Translations under genes and position numbers: made by a program
Shown here: positions 1 to 15,800 of the stretch, one piece after another
How the letters are laid out: each line of letters begins with the position of its first letter
Numbering within the stretch: the first letter of the stretch is position 1
Notes under the pieces: model-generated
Told to the model about the DNA's origin: nothing
Databases searched by the model: none
What the model saw: only the letters and a program-made list of their open reading frames with translations
DNA from: Intoshia linei
Taxonomy: Eukaryota > Orthonectida > Rhopaluridae
Reading direction: 5' to 3'
DNA: 64,000 nt
Assembly: GCA_001642005.1 (NCBI GenBank)
Contig: LWCA01000033.1
Location: 1-64,000 of the forward strand

Positions 1-851
1 AAAAAATATAAATTTAAAATTAATTGTTATAGAAATAATTATTACTATGAAATTTACAATACAAAATAAATTAAATTTTGCTTATTATTCATATTTTGAA
101 GTCCTTTGCCCCAGGGTTTTTTTTAATCCTTTTAATATAATTTTTTAATAATTGTGTATAATTCACCCCATCTTCCACGTATGGGGTGGAACTTTTATAT
201 TTTCGCAAAAAAGTGAAAAAATCCACACCCCTAATTTAGATATTTATGTAATTTCAGTGAACGCAATCTTTTTCATAGACCGAAAGATTTATTTGAAAGC
301 TGTAGCCGATTAACAAACATTTTCAAAACGTTTGAATTATTGTAAATAATATTATCAAACACATAACAAAGGCAAAGTGACCAAAAAGGAACGTTTAAAA
401 AATCTTTATACATCGATGAATAATTTTTATTTTCAAGTTGTCAAAAATTTACATATGGGTTTGCAGTTAGGCAAGGGTTGCTTATTCAATCTAATTTTAT
501 CTATCTCTCTTGTATCTTGAAATCATATGTCAATTTCAGAGATTTAAACTTACATTTTATGAATCACCGTAAAAATTTTGCACTTTTATTACTTAACATT
601 TTAATTTTGAATACAATTAATTGCAAAATGGGGTGCATTATGTTTTAAATTTAAGAACCAATTATTAGATCTTTTTTGCATTGTTTAGATGATTAAAAAT
701 AAAAAAAAATACAAAATTAAATTTAAAAGAATACAAATAAATTTGGTAGTGGACCCGATACATACCAATACTCTAATAAATTTTCGTGGGCCAAAGGAAT
801 TAATGTGTCGATAACGAACACTATGACGACTCTACCGTTAAAAAATATCTG
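1..851. other. No gene recognised
   Basis: AT-rich sequence to the left of the last rootletin exon seen. No further coiled-coil exon is evident on the minus strand. It is probably a large rootletin intron, or 3' flank if the gene ends at 852. Confidence 0.5.
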
Positions 852-883
852 TTAGGTATAGTAAAAAGTTGATAGATAATTAC

Positions 884-3800
884 AATTGTTAATAATCGAA
901 GTATATTCGTCAGCCATGTTTTTAAATCCTTCCTTTTTCTGATTAGACAATGTCAAACTAATACGATTTTCAGCTAAATCAATTTCAATTGATTTTTTCT
1001 GAGAAACCAAATTTTCAAAATCCATTTCATGTTGTCTAATTTCATCCTGATATTTTATTCTAAATTAGTAGTAATTAGTAATTATACCAAAATTAACATT
1101 ATATTTACTGTAATAATATTAAAATAAATGTATAATTAGTGATTAATCACTTAGTATTTTACACTTAAATGTTTGGTTCCCCAGCCATAAAAAATTAGTC
1201 TTAAAAATTTATCATAATTTAGATTAAATATTAGAAAATTAAAGAGAGAATATTTTATTTGTAATATAAAATTATGACAAGTCCCCCAAAAATTTGATGG
1301 GAAACATTTGAAAAATCTAATCCTCAATGATTATGAAACTACAATAAGTGATAAATTCTCATATAAATGATAAAATAAATTTTTTACACAGTCTGATCCA
1401 AATTTTTTTTTTGTTCCGAAGCATCACTTTGTAATTTAGAAATTTTATTTCTAGCATCATTTTCAAAAACAAGTTTATCCTGACATATTTTATCATTTTC
1501 CAAAGACATTACAGTAATATCATTTTCAAGTGTCGATATCTTTTCTAAAAGTTGATTCTTTTCCTGGTTAAATTTAAGCAATTCAGTCTGTCTTAAATTT
1601 TCATGTAATTCAGAGTCTTCTTTGTTTCTTTTTTTTAAAATAGAAACTTCTTTAGAATGATTTGCTGCTTCATTTTTCAATTTAACATTTAATTCATCCT
1701 TTTCATTTTCGTTTTGGTTAATTAAGTCAGCCTTTTCTTTTTCCATTGTATCTTGAAGTATAGTCTAACAAAATTTTATTAATTTTAAAATTTTAATAAT
1801 TTTCACCTTCTCTTGGTTCAATTTTTCTACATATTCCAAATGATTATCTTGCAATAGTTTAATATTATTAGTCAATTCTTCAGTGTTTCGTAAATTAGAT
1901 AATTTTTCCTTTTCTAATTCACTTTGATAAACATTTTTCTGATGTTCATATTCTTTTGAGAGTTTTACATATTCTTCTACAATTAATGATTAATAAAAAG
2001 AAATTATTAATAAAAAAAAATTTACCGTGTAATTGATCCTTTTTTATCGACAAGTCTTGTGTTTCTTGTTCCAAGGATTGTCGTTTACTTTCTAAATGAG
2101 AGAATGCTTCTTCACTTTGGTATAAACGTGATTCTAATCCTGATGTATGCAATTTTAATGACAAGTTTTCTTCGTTGACCGACTGATTAGTGCGTTCAAG
2201 TGCTTTTAATTGAACAGCTAAAGCAGCTTCTTGTTTTGATATTATTTCTTTTTCACTCTGTATTCTTGATATAGCCGTTTGTAACCTATCCAATTCTTTC
2301 TTGTTTTTGTTTAATTCTTCAAACATTGTTTGCTTTTCACGATTAATCTATTTTCAAAATAATTAAACCAATAAAAAATTAGTTATAAATTCCTTTTATT
2401 TTTGTATTGATTATTTTTATAGAATAGCTCATTTGTCTGATTAGAAAATTTTATAAAGTCCACATTTCAATTATAGTTTTTTCCGGGTGGTAGCAAAATA
2501 AATTTATACCTCCCAAACTCACATGTTACGGGTCAAAAAGCCCAATTGTCCTTTTTTTTGAAAATCAAACAAGTTCGAGAATTAAAAAATATATATACTT
2601 TGATACGGATTTTAAAATCATTAATATTATCATAAATTTAAATTTAAAAAAAATATATGTTCAAAGCCGAAACCACAAATTACCTTTTTTTTAATGAAAA
2701 CAGCCCTAGAATTTAAAACAATTTACAGGTGTAACAGTTGTATCCTGTTAACACACACAAAAAAATTTCAATCTGAATAAGTGACGAGTTCACAGTCAAA
2801 AAAGCATTTTAGTATTCATATATTATTTTCCAAAATATTTTATTAAAACAAAAAATATCAAATAATTAACGGTCCAAAAATTTAAAAAAAAAATTATTCT
2901 GATAGAGCTTATTCCAGTTAATATAAATACTAAATTTCAACCCCAGAAATCTACGCATTCCCAATGAAAAATAATTTTTAATATTATCAACCAATATTTT
3001 TCAAATATATTGATTAAAATAAAAATTGAAAATGTAAATATTAATCCTACAATTTCAAAAAAAATGTGCATTGAACGTCTACACATTTCCAATAAAGAAA
3101 TATGGGTGAAAATCTATATAATTCATTCCTTCGCAATTTTTTTCTACATACATTTGCTAGATATAAACTTAATTAGACACATACATATTTAAAATTTAAA
3201 TTGAAACACACTTTTTTTCTCATAGGCCATGTAGGTGACGCTTACTATAAATTAAAGATAGTTGTATTTCTAATAATTTTCTTATAAAAATTTCATTACA
3301 TAGTTGAAATAAAAAATCATAGTCAACGAAATTCCCTAAATTTGGTGTAATAAAAATTTCGTTTAATACGAATTATATCGTATTGAATAAAAATGTAGAA
3401 TATATGCAGTGAATATTATGCATTTACAAGTTTACTTGGTTTAATGATGAGTTCAAAACATTTTTGTCTTTTGTAAGTTGATGAACGTTTTCTTGCAATT
3501 CATTTCTTTGTGTTTCCGATTGTGTTAATTTCTTTGAAAGTGCTAAAAAATTAAATATTAAAAATGTCAATATGATCTTAGATTTGGAAGTAAAATTATG
3601 TGACAACTCGACTGATTATTTAGGATGGTTTATTCGTTATAAATTTTCCAAGAAAATGAATTTGTAATTTTTAAAGAAACAGAATACTACACTATACTAT
3701 ATACTAAACTGAAGTGTATAGTATACACTGTATACTATCTGAAATAAATCTGTTTATAATAAACACAAACTATCTGCCGTCGCCATTTGTATAATATATA

Positions 3801-6800
3801 TAATATATGTAATTATTAATTACACATATAAATAATATTTTTAAATATAATTCACCATTTTTTTCATTTTCATTATCAATTAATTTTTGCTCAATATCAC
3901 CAATAACACCTTTTAAATGCATTGCTTCATCGGTCAGGTTTTCTCTCTGGCCAATTAAGTCAGCAATATCTTTTTCGTTCTAAAAATACATTACAATTTT
4001 TATCAAAAATACTTAAATTATAACAAGATACCATTATGACATTTTCTTTCAAGTTTGACTTTTCTTCCAATAAAGATTCCTTCTCATTTTTTAAATTTGT
4101 TATATTATCTCTTAGTTGAGCTTTATCATTCTTATATTTTTGAATCTTATTGAGTAAAATACTGTTGCGTTCTTCATATTTTATCAGATTTGAATCTAAG
4201 AGAATATTAAAGTTTGTAAATATCCAAAATTTAGTCTCGAAAAGTGAAATGTTAAATTGATGGTATAATTCAGTATATTATAATATACTGAATATATCAT
4301 ATGACAATAATGATAATTATTTAACATTGTAAATAATAATTTTAAGAATACGTCATTTTTAATAATTTTAATAATGCTTTACCAAAATTGAAAAATTATT
4401 TAGGGTCATAAAATTTATAGCAAATTGGTTGAAAATATTTTTCATTTTTTACCAGGAAATCTTATTTAATACCTATAAAACGCGACCACATTAACCTCGG
4501 TATTCAATTTAGCATACATGTAAATTGCATTTAAAAATGCTATTAATTATATTATTTTGCGTTGAAATTTTGAAGTCATTTTTTCTACTGTAGTGATTAA
4601 TATTATCATTACTACTATTAATAATGTAAGTAAATTTTTTATGGAGATATAAAATGAAAATTCAAATTTAAATCGTGACATCATTCAGCAATCCATTTTA
4701 GAAATGTGTCTTTAAATATGATATGTATTAAAACGAATCACATGATAAAGTATACAATGCATACTATAGATATCGGAAAAAATTAAAGCTTTTAAACGTA
4801 GTATTGACTTTATGATATTGTTCTCCATGTTTAGTTATACAGTTTTTTTTAAATTTGTTTCTAGCTCAATTCTTTGGGATTTTATTAACGATTTAACTTC
4901 TCGAATTCTGGCTATTTACATTTATTTACATTATTTAAATTTTAAATTTTAAATTTATTCGAGAAATTAAATCGTTAATAGAATCCCAAAGAATTGAGCT
5001 AGAAACAAATTAAAAAAAATAAACTGTATAACTAAACATGGTACGTATTTTTCTGGCCGTTTTATTTAAAAACTGTTCAAACGTTGTTGTTTCAAAATAC
5101 AAAAAATTAAAATTATAAAGCTGTTTTTACAATATATCTTGAATTAAAATTTTAAATGATCATCCTACATCAGTGCTTTCTAACCATTTTTGGTTGGCGA
5201 GACATATTTCAATCTCAAAAAATTTTACGATTTACCAATCAAAAAAATAAACGATTGATTAATAAATATAGTTAAACCAATTTTTTCTAATAATAATCTG
5301 AAAATAAGCTAAGTAAAATTTATCATTATCACTAAAAATATCTTTGATTTGCATTTTTACGCCTTCCAATTGTATTGTCTGCTAATGGAATTTAAAAAAA
5401 TATATAAAATTTAAGTTTGGCGACACACAAAAGTGTCACGAACACCGGTTGGAAAGCACTGCCCTACATGTAAACAATTTGTATTTACCAACAATATCCT
5501 TCTTTTGTTGTAATATTTCCTGTGTCATATTTAAATTGTTTATATTTTCATTAAGCATGGATATTTCTGTATTTAAAGAAGATATTTCTGCTGAAAAGTC
5601 CTTGGAAAGTTTTTGTCTAATATTATTATAAATATAAAAATTTACAAATAGAAATTTATTAACAATATTATATAATAAAAAAAGTATATTATGTGAAAAA
5701 GTTATGTTGTATATCCAACATAATTTTTTATACTTACTTTTCACATGTCATTATACTACGTATCAGTAATATCACTAACATAACATTGCATATAATGCAA
5801 TAATTATTGAATCAATAATAATGAATAATTAGCTAACTAGATCGTAAAAACATTTTGGTAATTAATTATAACTTATTTTATACATTTTAAAGTTAACAAT
5901 TGTCAATGATTAATCATTATTTTAAACTTTAGATACAGTGTATTACACAAATACAAACAAATATTTTATTAGAATTTTTAAAAAATATAGAATGGTTTTC
6001 AAAATCTACTTTATGATCAGATTAAAATTCGATCAAACCAATATAAAGAATTATACAACCTTCCATACTCGAGGCTACCAAAAATAAAAAATAGGCTCTA
6101 ATCATTTTTTGCAAATAATGCCTAACGCCACCTTTCCACAGTTCTGGGCTTGGCATACACAATAGTCTTGATATTTAAAAAAAATTTAGTTATGCAATAT
6201 TCATTCATCATCATTCGTTTGGAACTACTTCGTTTTTTTAAGTTTTGGATACAATATGTTAGCCTTATTTTATCACACCCGGTTTCGACCTACCGCCCGA
6301 TACCACCTCTTCGGGATTGACGAAATTTTTGTATCATTTTTGTAAATAATTATGACTTCCTTTCAAAATTAAGCATTAAAAAAAGTAAATTCTTGAACAT
6401 CACAACTATTTTGTGTATGAAAGGTATAATTTCAAATCAAGAGTCTTAGAGAGTTGGCTGGAACCTATTTTTTATTTTTTCTGACTTCGGGTTGTTAAGT
6501 TCGGCTCTCATAACACCCTTGGAAAAAATATACAAAAAGTAAAAAACCTATGTGAAAATGTATAAAAATAAAAGAATAAAGTTTTTCAAAAGTATATGTA
6601 TATCATAGAATACACAGACGTGTGAAGTGAAATTGCTGTGTATAGTATAGAATACACAGACAGTGAAAGGGTTAAGGAAAAATTCCCTTTTTCCAATATT
6701 ATTTTTGAAAACATGTATTTTACCAAATCTTATGAGAAAAAAAATTTTAATTTGTCATAAATGTTTTATATTTAATGTTTCCTATGGAACCAAAAATAAA

Positions 6801-9800
6801 TATTTTCAAATGGGGGTCCGTACACTATTTGAATCGGGAACAACTTCACTAGTTTATTCCTCAATTATGATTTTTCTGTTTATTTTAAAATAATTCATTT
6901 TTACAATACCAATGTAGTGCAATAACAACATATCTTTATTTATTACTCTATATTGGTTATCGCACTACATACACTAACATACACTCAAGATTATTTTAAA
7001 CTTGTGATTAAACTTATAAACATTACAACCAAAATTATCTAAATTTTTTAATCAACTAAAAATTTATTAATTTAATTAATAAAAACAGAAAAATTGTTCC
7101 GTGTAGCCGGTTAAGAACCACCGATTTAAAGTCTATAGAGAATTATAAAATTAATCATTATATTCATCTTAATAGAGCCAATATGTAATTTTTCTTTAAA
7201 TTTAAGAGGAATTTAAGAGTTATTTTTTTCTTCCAAAATCCATTATTTAATTTGATTTGATGAAACTAGTCTAATTGGTAATTACTTCTCCAAAATTGAA
7301 TCTTAATCTGTTTAGATAATGATTTGAATGATTAAATTGGGTGTTCCCACAATTTCTATACAACGGACCAGTAATTTACTATAAAATTTCTTGCTGCAAC
7401 TACAGTAGTACGAAATTACTAGACAAAATTATAAAAATATGATAATCTCAATTTAATAATTATAATTATTAAATTTATTTTATTCTAAAGGTTTTTTGTT
7501 TATTTTTTTTTATTCAAAAAAAGACTGAAAAGTCCTCTAAAAATAATGATAAGAAATAATCATTAAATTGTGTTTTAAACATTAAAAAATACCTTAATAT
7601 CATATTTAATATTCAATAACAGTACCCTAAAGCGCTCTTAAAACATGGAAAACTAAAAATCTACCAGTTAATTCTGGTTACAATGAACTTTAGGATACAT
7701 TGTATAATATTATCAATCAATAAATAACTCTAAAACCTTATTTTAAATTTAGTATCAAAATATCCAAAAAAATCTATCAACTCTATCAATTTTAATTAAC
7801 ATCAAATTATATAAAAACACTTTCGTAAGTTTAAAAAATATGAATTAGTTTATAATTAATTTAATAAAGGCAATTTTAATTAGTTTAAAATAGAGTGATC
7901 AATGTTCACTATTCATATAAATGATAATTTTAACTTTTATTAAATTAATAAATTCTCTCAATTACTATTCATCCCTTTGACTCATGTACCAGTTTAACAG
8001 TCAAATTAAGGTGTCCACTTTTGATGTTTTTTTTTATTAGAAAACCCATTTTTCTACTGTCAAAGGTATACTTGTTGCTATGCTTGTAATTCCTTTGATG
8101 GATTGCCCATGTTTTGGGAACCATTTTGTTTTTTTAAATTAAATTCTAGCTCATTTATTTTGGTTTTTACGACATTCATTTTGAGTTTATAATAAATTAT
8201 GTATAGTTTTTGGGTCAATTATGACAAATTCAAACATTTTTAAAAACCAAAATAAATAAGCCAGAAATGAATTTTAAAAAAAAAAATGGTTCACAAAGCA
8301 TGATAAACGCATCAAATTAATCAGCAACATAATTACCCATAGAAAAAAATTACAACTGATTATACATACAATAAAGTTATATTGTACATTTATCTTAACA
8401 TTTTTGTATAAATTGTAAAAATTACATTTAAGGGGGTAAATATTAACCGATTTAATTTTGTTTTTTAAATGCTTAAAATCAAAAAAAGCATTTAAATGGG
8501 AACAAAATGGTATTTTCTAAAAAAAGTGAAACCCTAAGCCACATACTTTAAAAAAATATTAAAAAATATAAAAAAAATAAAACAATAAAATATTATTGCA
8601 AAAATAATAGTACTCCTTCTTTAGATCCTTCGACATTTTTTCTGAAATTTCAATTTTCATGCCAAGTTCATTTTCCAAATTATTATTTTCTTCTTTTAAA
8701 TCACTCAAATTATTATTGACTATTTTATTTTGATTGATCAAATTATTGATTTGTTCCATCAATTCAGATTTTTGCTTTTCTATATTTTTTTGATGATTTT
8801 TCAAATTTTCATTTAAAAGTTCATAGCTTTCTACTTTTTCTTGAGCTTCAGATAGGTTTTGGGTACTAAAATAAAATAAAATTTTGACATGTTTAAGAAA
8901 ATAGAAATTGAGAAATTTATCATTTTAATTAAACATGGTTCCTTTTGAAAAAGTGGTCATTTCCCCGTTATTTTAAAGATAATGAGAAATATACATTTTT
9001 ATCTAAAAAAATGCATAAAAATGCCTAATAACGTTTAGTATGTCTTTTCAAATATAACCATATCAAATAAAATCATCTAAACTTACACAATTTCATTTCT
9101 TTCGTGCATTTCAGACAATGTTTCATTATGTTTTTTAGAATTGATATCAAGTTGATCAATTTGTTTTTTGAACAAAGTATTTTGTTCATCTAAAGAAGAA
9201 ACCTTAGCCTTTAATTCACTCAATTGTAATTGTCGTTTGTTTAAAGCAGCTTGAACAGCCTGATAAGTTGAATCGGCAAAACCATGTCGCATTCTTGGTG
9301 TATTTAAATTGACATTACCATTGAATTTTTCCTTTTCATTGATTTTTGATTTTACATCATTTAATGAAATGTGATTATCCAATGAATATTCATTATCAAT
9401 CAAAATTTCATTTGAAATTCTTCGTAAGGCATCATGCATGGCTTCAACGTTTTCACATTTTGAACTGGTTGAATCAGCTTCATCTCTATCCGAACTTTTT
9501 GCATCATTTTCATGAACTTGTTGTTTTAAATCAAATACCTTTTTCTCCAAATTAGCTATATTTGATCGTAATTTTTCGTTTGTTTCAGTCATTTCACGGG
9601 ATCTAAAAATTTTTTATTTTGAAATTTTAATATTTGCTTACCCAACATTTGATAAGGTATTATCATATTTTGTTTTAAGATCAAAAATTTCCCTTTTTTT
9701 CTCTCTGAGTTCCATTTTTATCTTTGAAGAATCTTCATTGCTTTTGTCAAGAATAATTTTTAATTTTTCGTTTATACTGGCATTGATGGTGTTATTTGTA

Positions 9801-12800
9801 CTATCTACGTTCTGTTTTGCTGATAAAATATCTTCATGCAAACTATTCAACTGTCGACTTGTAAATTTTTTCATTGTCTCAAATTGTTCTCTGAATTCGA
9901 TAATATGTTTCCACATTTCTGCAACTTTGGCACGTTCAGCATTGTAGTATTGGTTAAATGACTAAAAATAAATGAATATATCATTTGGTTCACGATTAAA
10001 GGATTCAAGTACAAGTATGTATTCTTAATTTTTAATTTTTAATATTATTCACAAATACTAAATTTATACTCATTAGTAAATTACATTAGTCAATTTATTT
10101 GTACATTACTCATATCTTACTTAATTAATCACTAAACATTGATAATTTCTTACCACTTCTTCTTCATTCCAAATTTTTTGTTTAGTCTCAATTTCATCAA
10201 TCAAAGCATTGTTTTCTTTTTCACATTTTTCATTATTTAGTCTCAAATCAAAATTTAATGACAATGTCTGATCCAATTCATCTCTTAAACTTCTATTTTG
10301 TAAAATAATTTCTTCGTTTCTAAATTTTTTTATTTTATTTTTTTATTCTTCTAGGTAAAATCTAAATACCTCTTTTTTTCATCCGATAAAGTTTCTATTG
10401 CAGTTTCCAGGTTCATACCATATTGTGATTCCACACTTTTTGTCTTTGATTCACTTTCGTTTTTTTTTTTCAATTTATCGTTGTTGTCTTCATACTAAAA
10501 ATTGAATTCATTTAGATATAGTTTAGATTAGGTTGATACGGTATTATCAATACAAATTTATTAAAATAACGCCATTTCATTTTTATTTTACATTTTTGTT
10601 ATGTATTTAAAGTACGATTGAAGTAATTTTTTCTTATTATATTTATAAATGTCCAAATTTGATTTATTTAACAATAATAATGTACTATATAAAGTTATTA
10701 TTTATAATATTAAGGCAAAAATTAACTTAATTTTTATTGTATACATTAATGTATGATTTATTATTATTTTTTTCATGATTTTGTGTAACGATACATTTTG
10801 ATAGAAGTTAATGTTTCATTTTAGCAAAGTTTTAAAGTATTTGGTATTTATGGTAAATAACTTTTCTAAATTCTCTCAGAATTAATGGGGAAAGTAAATA
10901 TAGTATTTTTTATTATAATCACTTATATAAAGTTATAATAATAATATTTACCTTTTGACTCATCAATTTCAATTCTTTTTCTAATTCATAATTTTCAGTT
11001 TTATATTTTATGACCTATATGGAAAGTATAAATTATAAATACATTAGATTAGGCATGGTACAGTGCGGCCTTATTGACGATTACGTGCGACTTTCATTTG
11101 AAAATATGTTATGTTCATTAATTTATAATTATGATTACAATTATAAATTCGAAGACACTTTACCAAAGTTCACTCATCAAAGTAATAAATCTTAGATCAG
11201 TGGTTCCCGATCAGGGTTGCCAACTGCGTTATTTTCCCCCTGAGAATTCGGATTTTCAAATTCAACTCAGGGCTCAGGGTTAAGTAATATTTCTCAGAGT
11301 AATTTAATTATTTCAATAAAAATCATCAGATCAGACATATTTCATTTATATTCTATAATTTTTTAGTCTATGTCTTTTAAATCTTCTCTTAGTGTTAGCA
11401 GTTAATTTTATTCCATTACTTAGTGACACCCATATTTTGTTTTTTTTCTCTAAAGTATTCATCATGAAGTCATTTTGAAATGTGCTATTTGCTATTTGTT
11501 ATGAAAAATTTAAAGTATTCATTTTGAAATTTGTAATAAAAATTGTGTGTAAACTGTTATTTAATTGTTATTTATTGTTTAATTATTTTTTGAAAAAGAG
11601 ACACCCCATAGTAAAAGAGGGCCCCAAAAAAAATTTTCGCTTATGGGGAAATTGCATAACACGCTGCGTTTCACTATATGGTGCTTCGCTCAAAAATTCG
11701 GGTTGAGAATAACTTAATGTTGGTAACTCTATTCCCAATTCAAATAGTGTACGGACCACTATTTCAAAATAATTATTTTTTGGACCTATTCTTTGATAAA
11801 ATCGTGTTTTTCAAAAAAATATGGGAAAAAAATGATTTTTCCTGTATTTGGGTTGGTAAAATTCGATTTTTTATTTGAGGTTTTGAATTAATATGTTGTT
11901 GCTCATAAGATTTGGTAAAATTAAATTTTTAAAAAAATATCGGTAAAAGTAGATTTTTCCATGAGGGTTTTAAATGCCATTTTTTATTAAATTTTATTAA
12001 TAGTGGGATTTTTTAAATAATAATATAGTGGTTGTCTAGGTTTTATCCTAAATTTTAGTGTAAATTTATAAAATCTGCAAATTTGTAGTACTAAGTATCT
12101 AATTGAACATTAGTATTTTACAATACAAAGTTTTGATTGCTTTGATAATTATAAACAAAGAAAATACAAATACAATGTATATTCTTGAATATTTAGTAAA
12201 ATCAACAGGTTCATTGAACATATTGAATGTAACTTTGAATAGTTAATATTAACGCAGTGAGTGGCTTAAATTTTCAAATACAAGTAAAAATATTTTAATT
12301 GTATACAATCCGTTCTTAATTATAGTTATGTAAAATTTACTACTCGCAAATACATTTAATTGTATATTAAATAATATGCATATATTTCATATTTACTATT
12401 TAATTTTTTTGTTAATTTCAAATTGTTGATTTGAGTTAATTTAAATTCAATGTTTGTTTAGCAAGTCTGAATGCATTGTTTTATATGGAATCTATATCCA
12501 ATAAAACTAAATTATCTACATGTTTATAATCAAATTACATGTAAATAAGTATACATCAAAATGAATTAAAAATAATATATCATTTTTTTAACACATTCAA
12601 TGGTGTATTATTTTTGATATCTCAGATTAATCAGTGTTTTAGTCGTTTATGCCTTTTATGTACAAAAGATACCAATTAAAGGGGAAAAGTACATAAAACA
12701 TTAACATTTTGCAAATAATTTTTTTTAAATTAAATTATTAAGTTCAAAGCCCATCTTTATTAAAAATAAGCAAATATAAACTAATATTAAAATTATTATT

Positions 12801-15800
12801 ATTAAATAAAAAATAGAAAGAAACCAATTGGTGAAATTGAAACTCATATTTCTGTATTTCACATGTGTATACTATACAGTCAGTTCCCATATTTTTCGAA
12901 ATTTTATGATGAATATTTACATTTTTAATTTAAATCCAAGAATTTGAAAAATGTTGGTTGATAATATATTGAAAGTTATTTTCACTGGGAATAAGTAGAT
13001 TTCTGAGATTGAAACATTGTATATATCTATATCAGAACAATACAATATCAATATATAATATATGAAAAATATCAGAATATAGTTACCAAATAAAAAAATG
13101 ATTACTAAAGTGCTTTTTTGATTGTGAAAGCGTCAGTTTATCAGATTGAAATTTTTTTGTGTATTAACTGGATATAACTGTATCATCTGTATTTTTTTTA
13201 AATTCTAAGTCTGCTTTTATTTTTTAAAATAAGGGTAATCTGTGGTTTTGATCGTAAAAAAGCACTTTTTTCAAATTTACATTTATTAATATTAATATTT
13301 TAATAATAATGATTTTAAGTAATTATGTAAATTTTTTTAAATTCTAGGTTTGTTTTCATTAAAAAAAAGGGTCATTTGGGGTTTTGGCCCTGAAGATAAA
13401 ATGATAAGAGGAAAGGAAGAAGTGGAAAAATAAAATTAAAATGGTTCAGATATGAAAATTAACATTTAAAAATTTTGAAAACCATTAATTTTGACGTCTA
13501 AAGCAGGGATTCTCAAAGTAGGCCACAGAAAATTTTCAACATTAAAAAAAATTTGGTGTATTAAGCCATAAAATTGCTAACCAAAACAAAATCTATATAT
13601 TACATAATAAATTTGAAATATAAATTTGTAATTATGGTTTATAGATCTTCAAAACTTTGAAACAGATGATGAAACTAGTCCTGAATTAACTGAAAAACTC
13701 TTGGACTTAAAAGAAAATTTGAAATTAGTAAGACGAATAGAAAAGGAATGTGTATTTGCATTTATGGCAATTCAAGAATCAAATGCAATTGTGTTTGATT
13801 ATGTTCAATCAAGCATTATTGCTTTTTCTACAACATGGCTCGTAGAAGCTGGATTTTCAGGAGTAGTCGATATTTTTAGTAAGAAGAGGTCAAAATTGAA
13901 TGTGAAAAACCGAGGAATAATGCTTTAAGATTGAATAAACTAATAGAAATTGATTACGATTCATTGTGTAACAAACACCAATGCAGTCACTAACTAGTAT
14001 AAATTTAAATTTACTTATTGATTATTATTTTTAACACTTTTCTTGATACTTTAAAATTTAAACAAATAAAGCATTTTACTGTAAATAAAAGTGGATATTT
14101 TAAGGTTTATTTAAAGTGGGCGATGGAATTTTAGACAAAAATTTTTTGAACCATCGCCTAAAAAAGGTTGGGAACCACTGATCTAAAGCGTACCAGTACG
14201 CTCTCAATGCGAAACTTGAAATCTTATTAAATTAAAATTTTTTAAATCTCATTTAAACTCCAATAAACCGGATTTACAACAATTTGAATTATTTGACAAA
14301 CTTAATTACTCTAAACAATGATATTCAAATGACATTGAAATAACAAAAATAAGCCAATATTTTTTCAAGGTATGAAAATATACACCTGAATTTCACTAAA
14401 ATGTATAATTTTTATATATGTAAAAATATAACTGTTCTAAATATCAAACTGAAAACAATGAAAAATTACTTCAATTTGTGTATATTTAAACTACGCTTGA
14501 TATACTTTGAAAAATGTAAATATTTGAAGATTTAGAAAACAATACGCAATACTAACATTAATTTATTATTATTATGCGCGTATTGATGAAATAAAAAAAT
14601 ATTGTATAATATACACTAATCCATTTTTAAATGCTTAAATTCTACTTAAATTGACTAATTACAAATTAAGCACAATAAAACTACATCGCAAACCCAAATT
14701 TTGAAACGTATGAATCACAATATTATATTCATTAATAAAAATATTAGCAATTTTTCATTTTTTCATCTCCACATCAAATTATTTTACATTATCATAAAGG
14801 TATATATGAAAAGACCCAAATATGCTATGTTATGCTCTTAAATAACAAATACATACATATTATCACAATTTATTAATATTTATTGTATTTTCTATTATTT
14901 TTGAAATTTAAAAAAAATTAAATAGTTGAATAATGGTTTAAAATACATAAATCAATAACAAGTCTGATAATTTGACAATAATAACAATATATTAAACAAA
15001 CGCAAATTAATGTAATGATTAGTTTAGTATATTTTGAGTAAAGAAATTTTCTTACTGTCAATAGATTTTCTATATTTTTTTAACCTGCATAATTGCAAAT
15101 GAACTATAACCAAGTTAATTTTTTTTTAGACTAATGCATACTGGAGCTATTAAAATAAAAAAAAAATTACTTTATTATGCAAATGCTTATTCTGATCTTG
15201 TTGTTTTTCTAGACATTGTTTGTAATTATTAATTTGTTTCGTATATTGTTCATTATAAATATTTTTCATTGCATATTCAGATGTTGAAAATTGATTTAAA
15301 TTTTGATTATAAAATACTTTGGATTTTCCATAATCAACATCAATTTTTTTTTCTGAATCATCAATATCACTATTTGAAGACATTGAGTAATTATAATGAG
15401 AATTTTGTTTTTCAGAATTGTAAATTAATTCAATCTATATTAATTTATATGATTGTATAATAATTGGAAAAATGTGAACCAAGTTTCCTAGAAATACCGA
15501 TACAAACATGCTAAGACATGTATAGGTATTTCAATTGTTTTATAGTCACACAATTGAAAATGCAGGTTAATATTAATGTTAATCTAATTTATTGATATTT
15601 AATACATTTGTGGGGTTCTACAAAGTTTTACTAAATTATAATTTTATTACTTCAAAATTTTTCACTTATTTTATTGACTTTGTTAATTTAAAAATTTAAA
15701 CGATTATTAATTACACTAAAGTTTATAGTGTACACTTAAAACGACTATATAGTAAATTAGATTTTAATTTTGGGTCAAATTATGCTTACAATTAAATTTT

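Larger units (their letters stand above)
11198..14180 (+). mobile_element. Decayed hAT transposon, ~3 kb
   Basis: It is bounded by CAGTGGTTCCC at the left and GGGAACCACTG at the right, the classical hAT-type terminus. It lies in the 4.1 kb rootletin intron. It holds transposase C-terminal remains near its right end, a family A repeat inserted at about 12885-13395, and a family D stretch at 11760-12060. A clean 8-bp target duplication is not visible: the flanks are related only as inverted sequence. The element is therefore old and rearranged. Confidence 0.7.

Noticed and set aside
9346-9555. Plus-strand frame over the rootletin exon 9602-9087
   Set aside because: Shadow of the coiled-coil exon; no splice context or homology.
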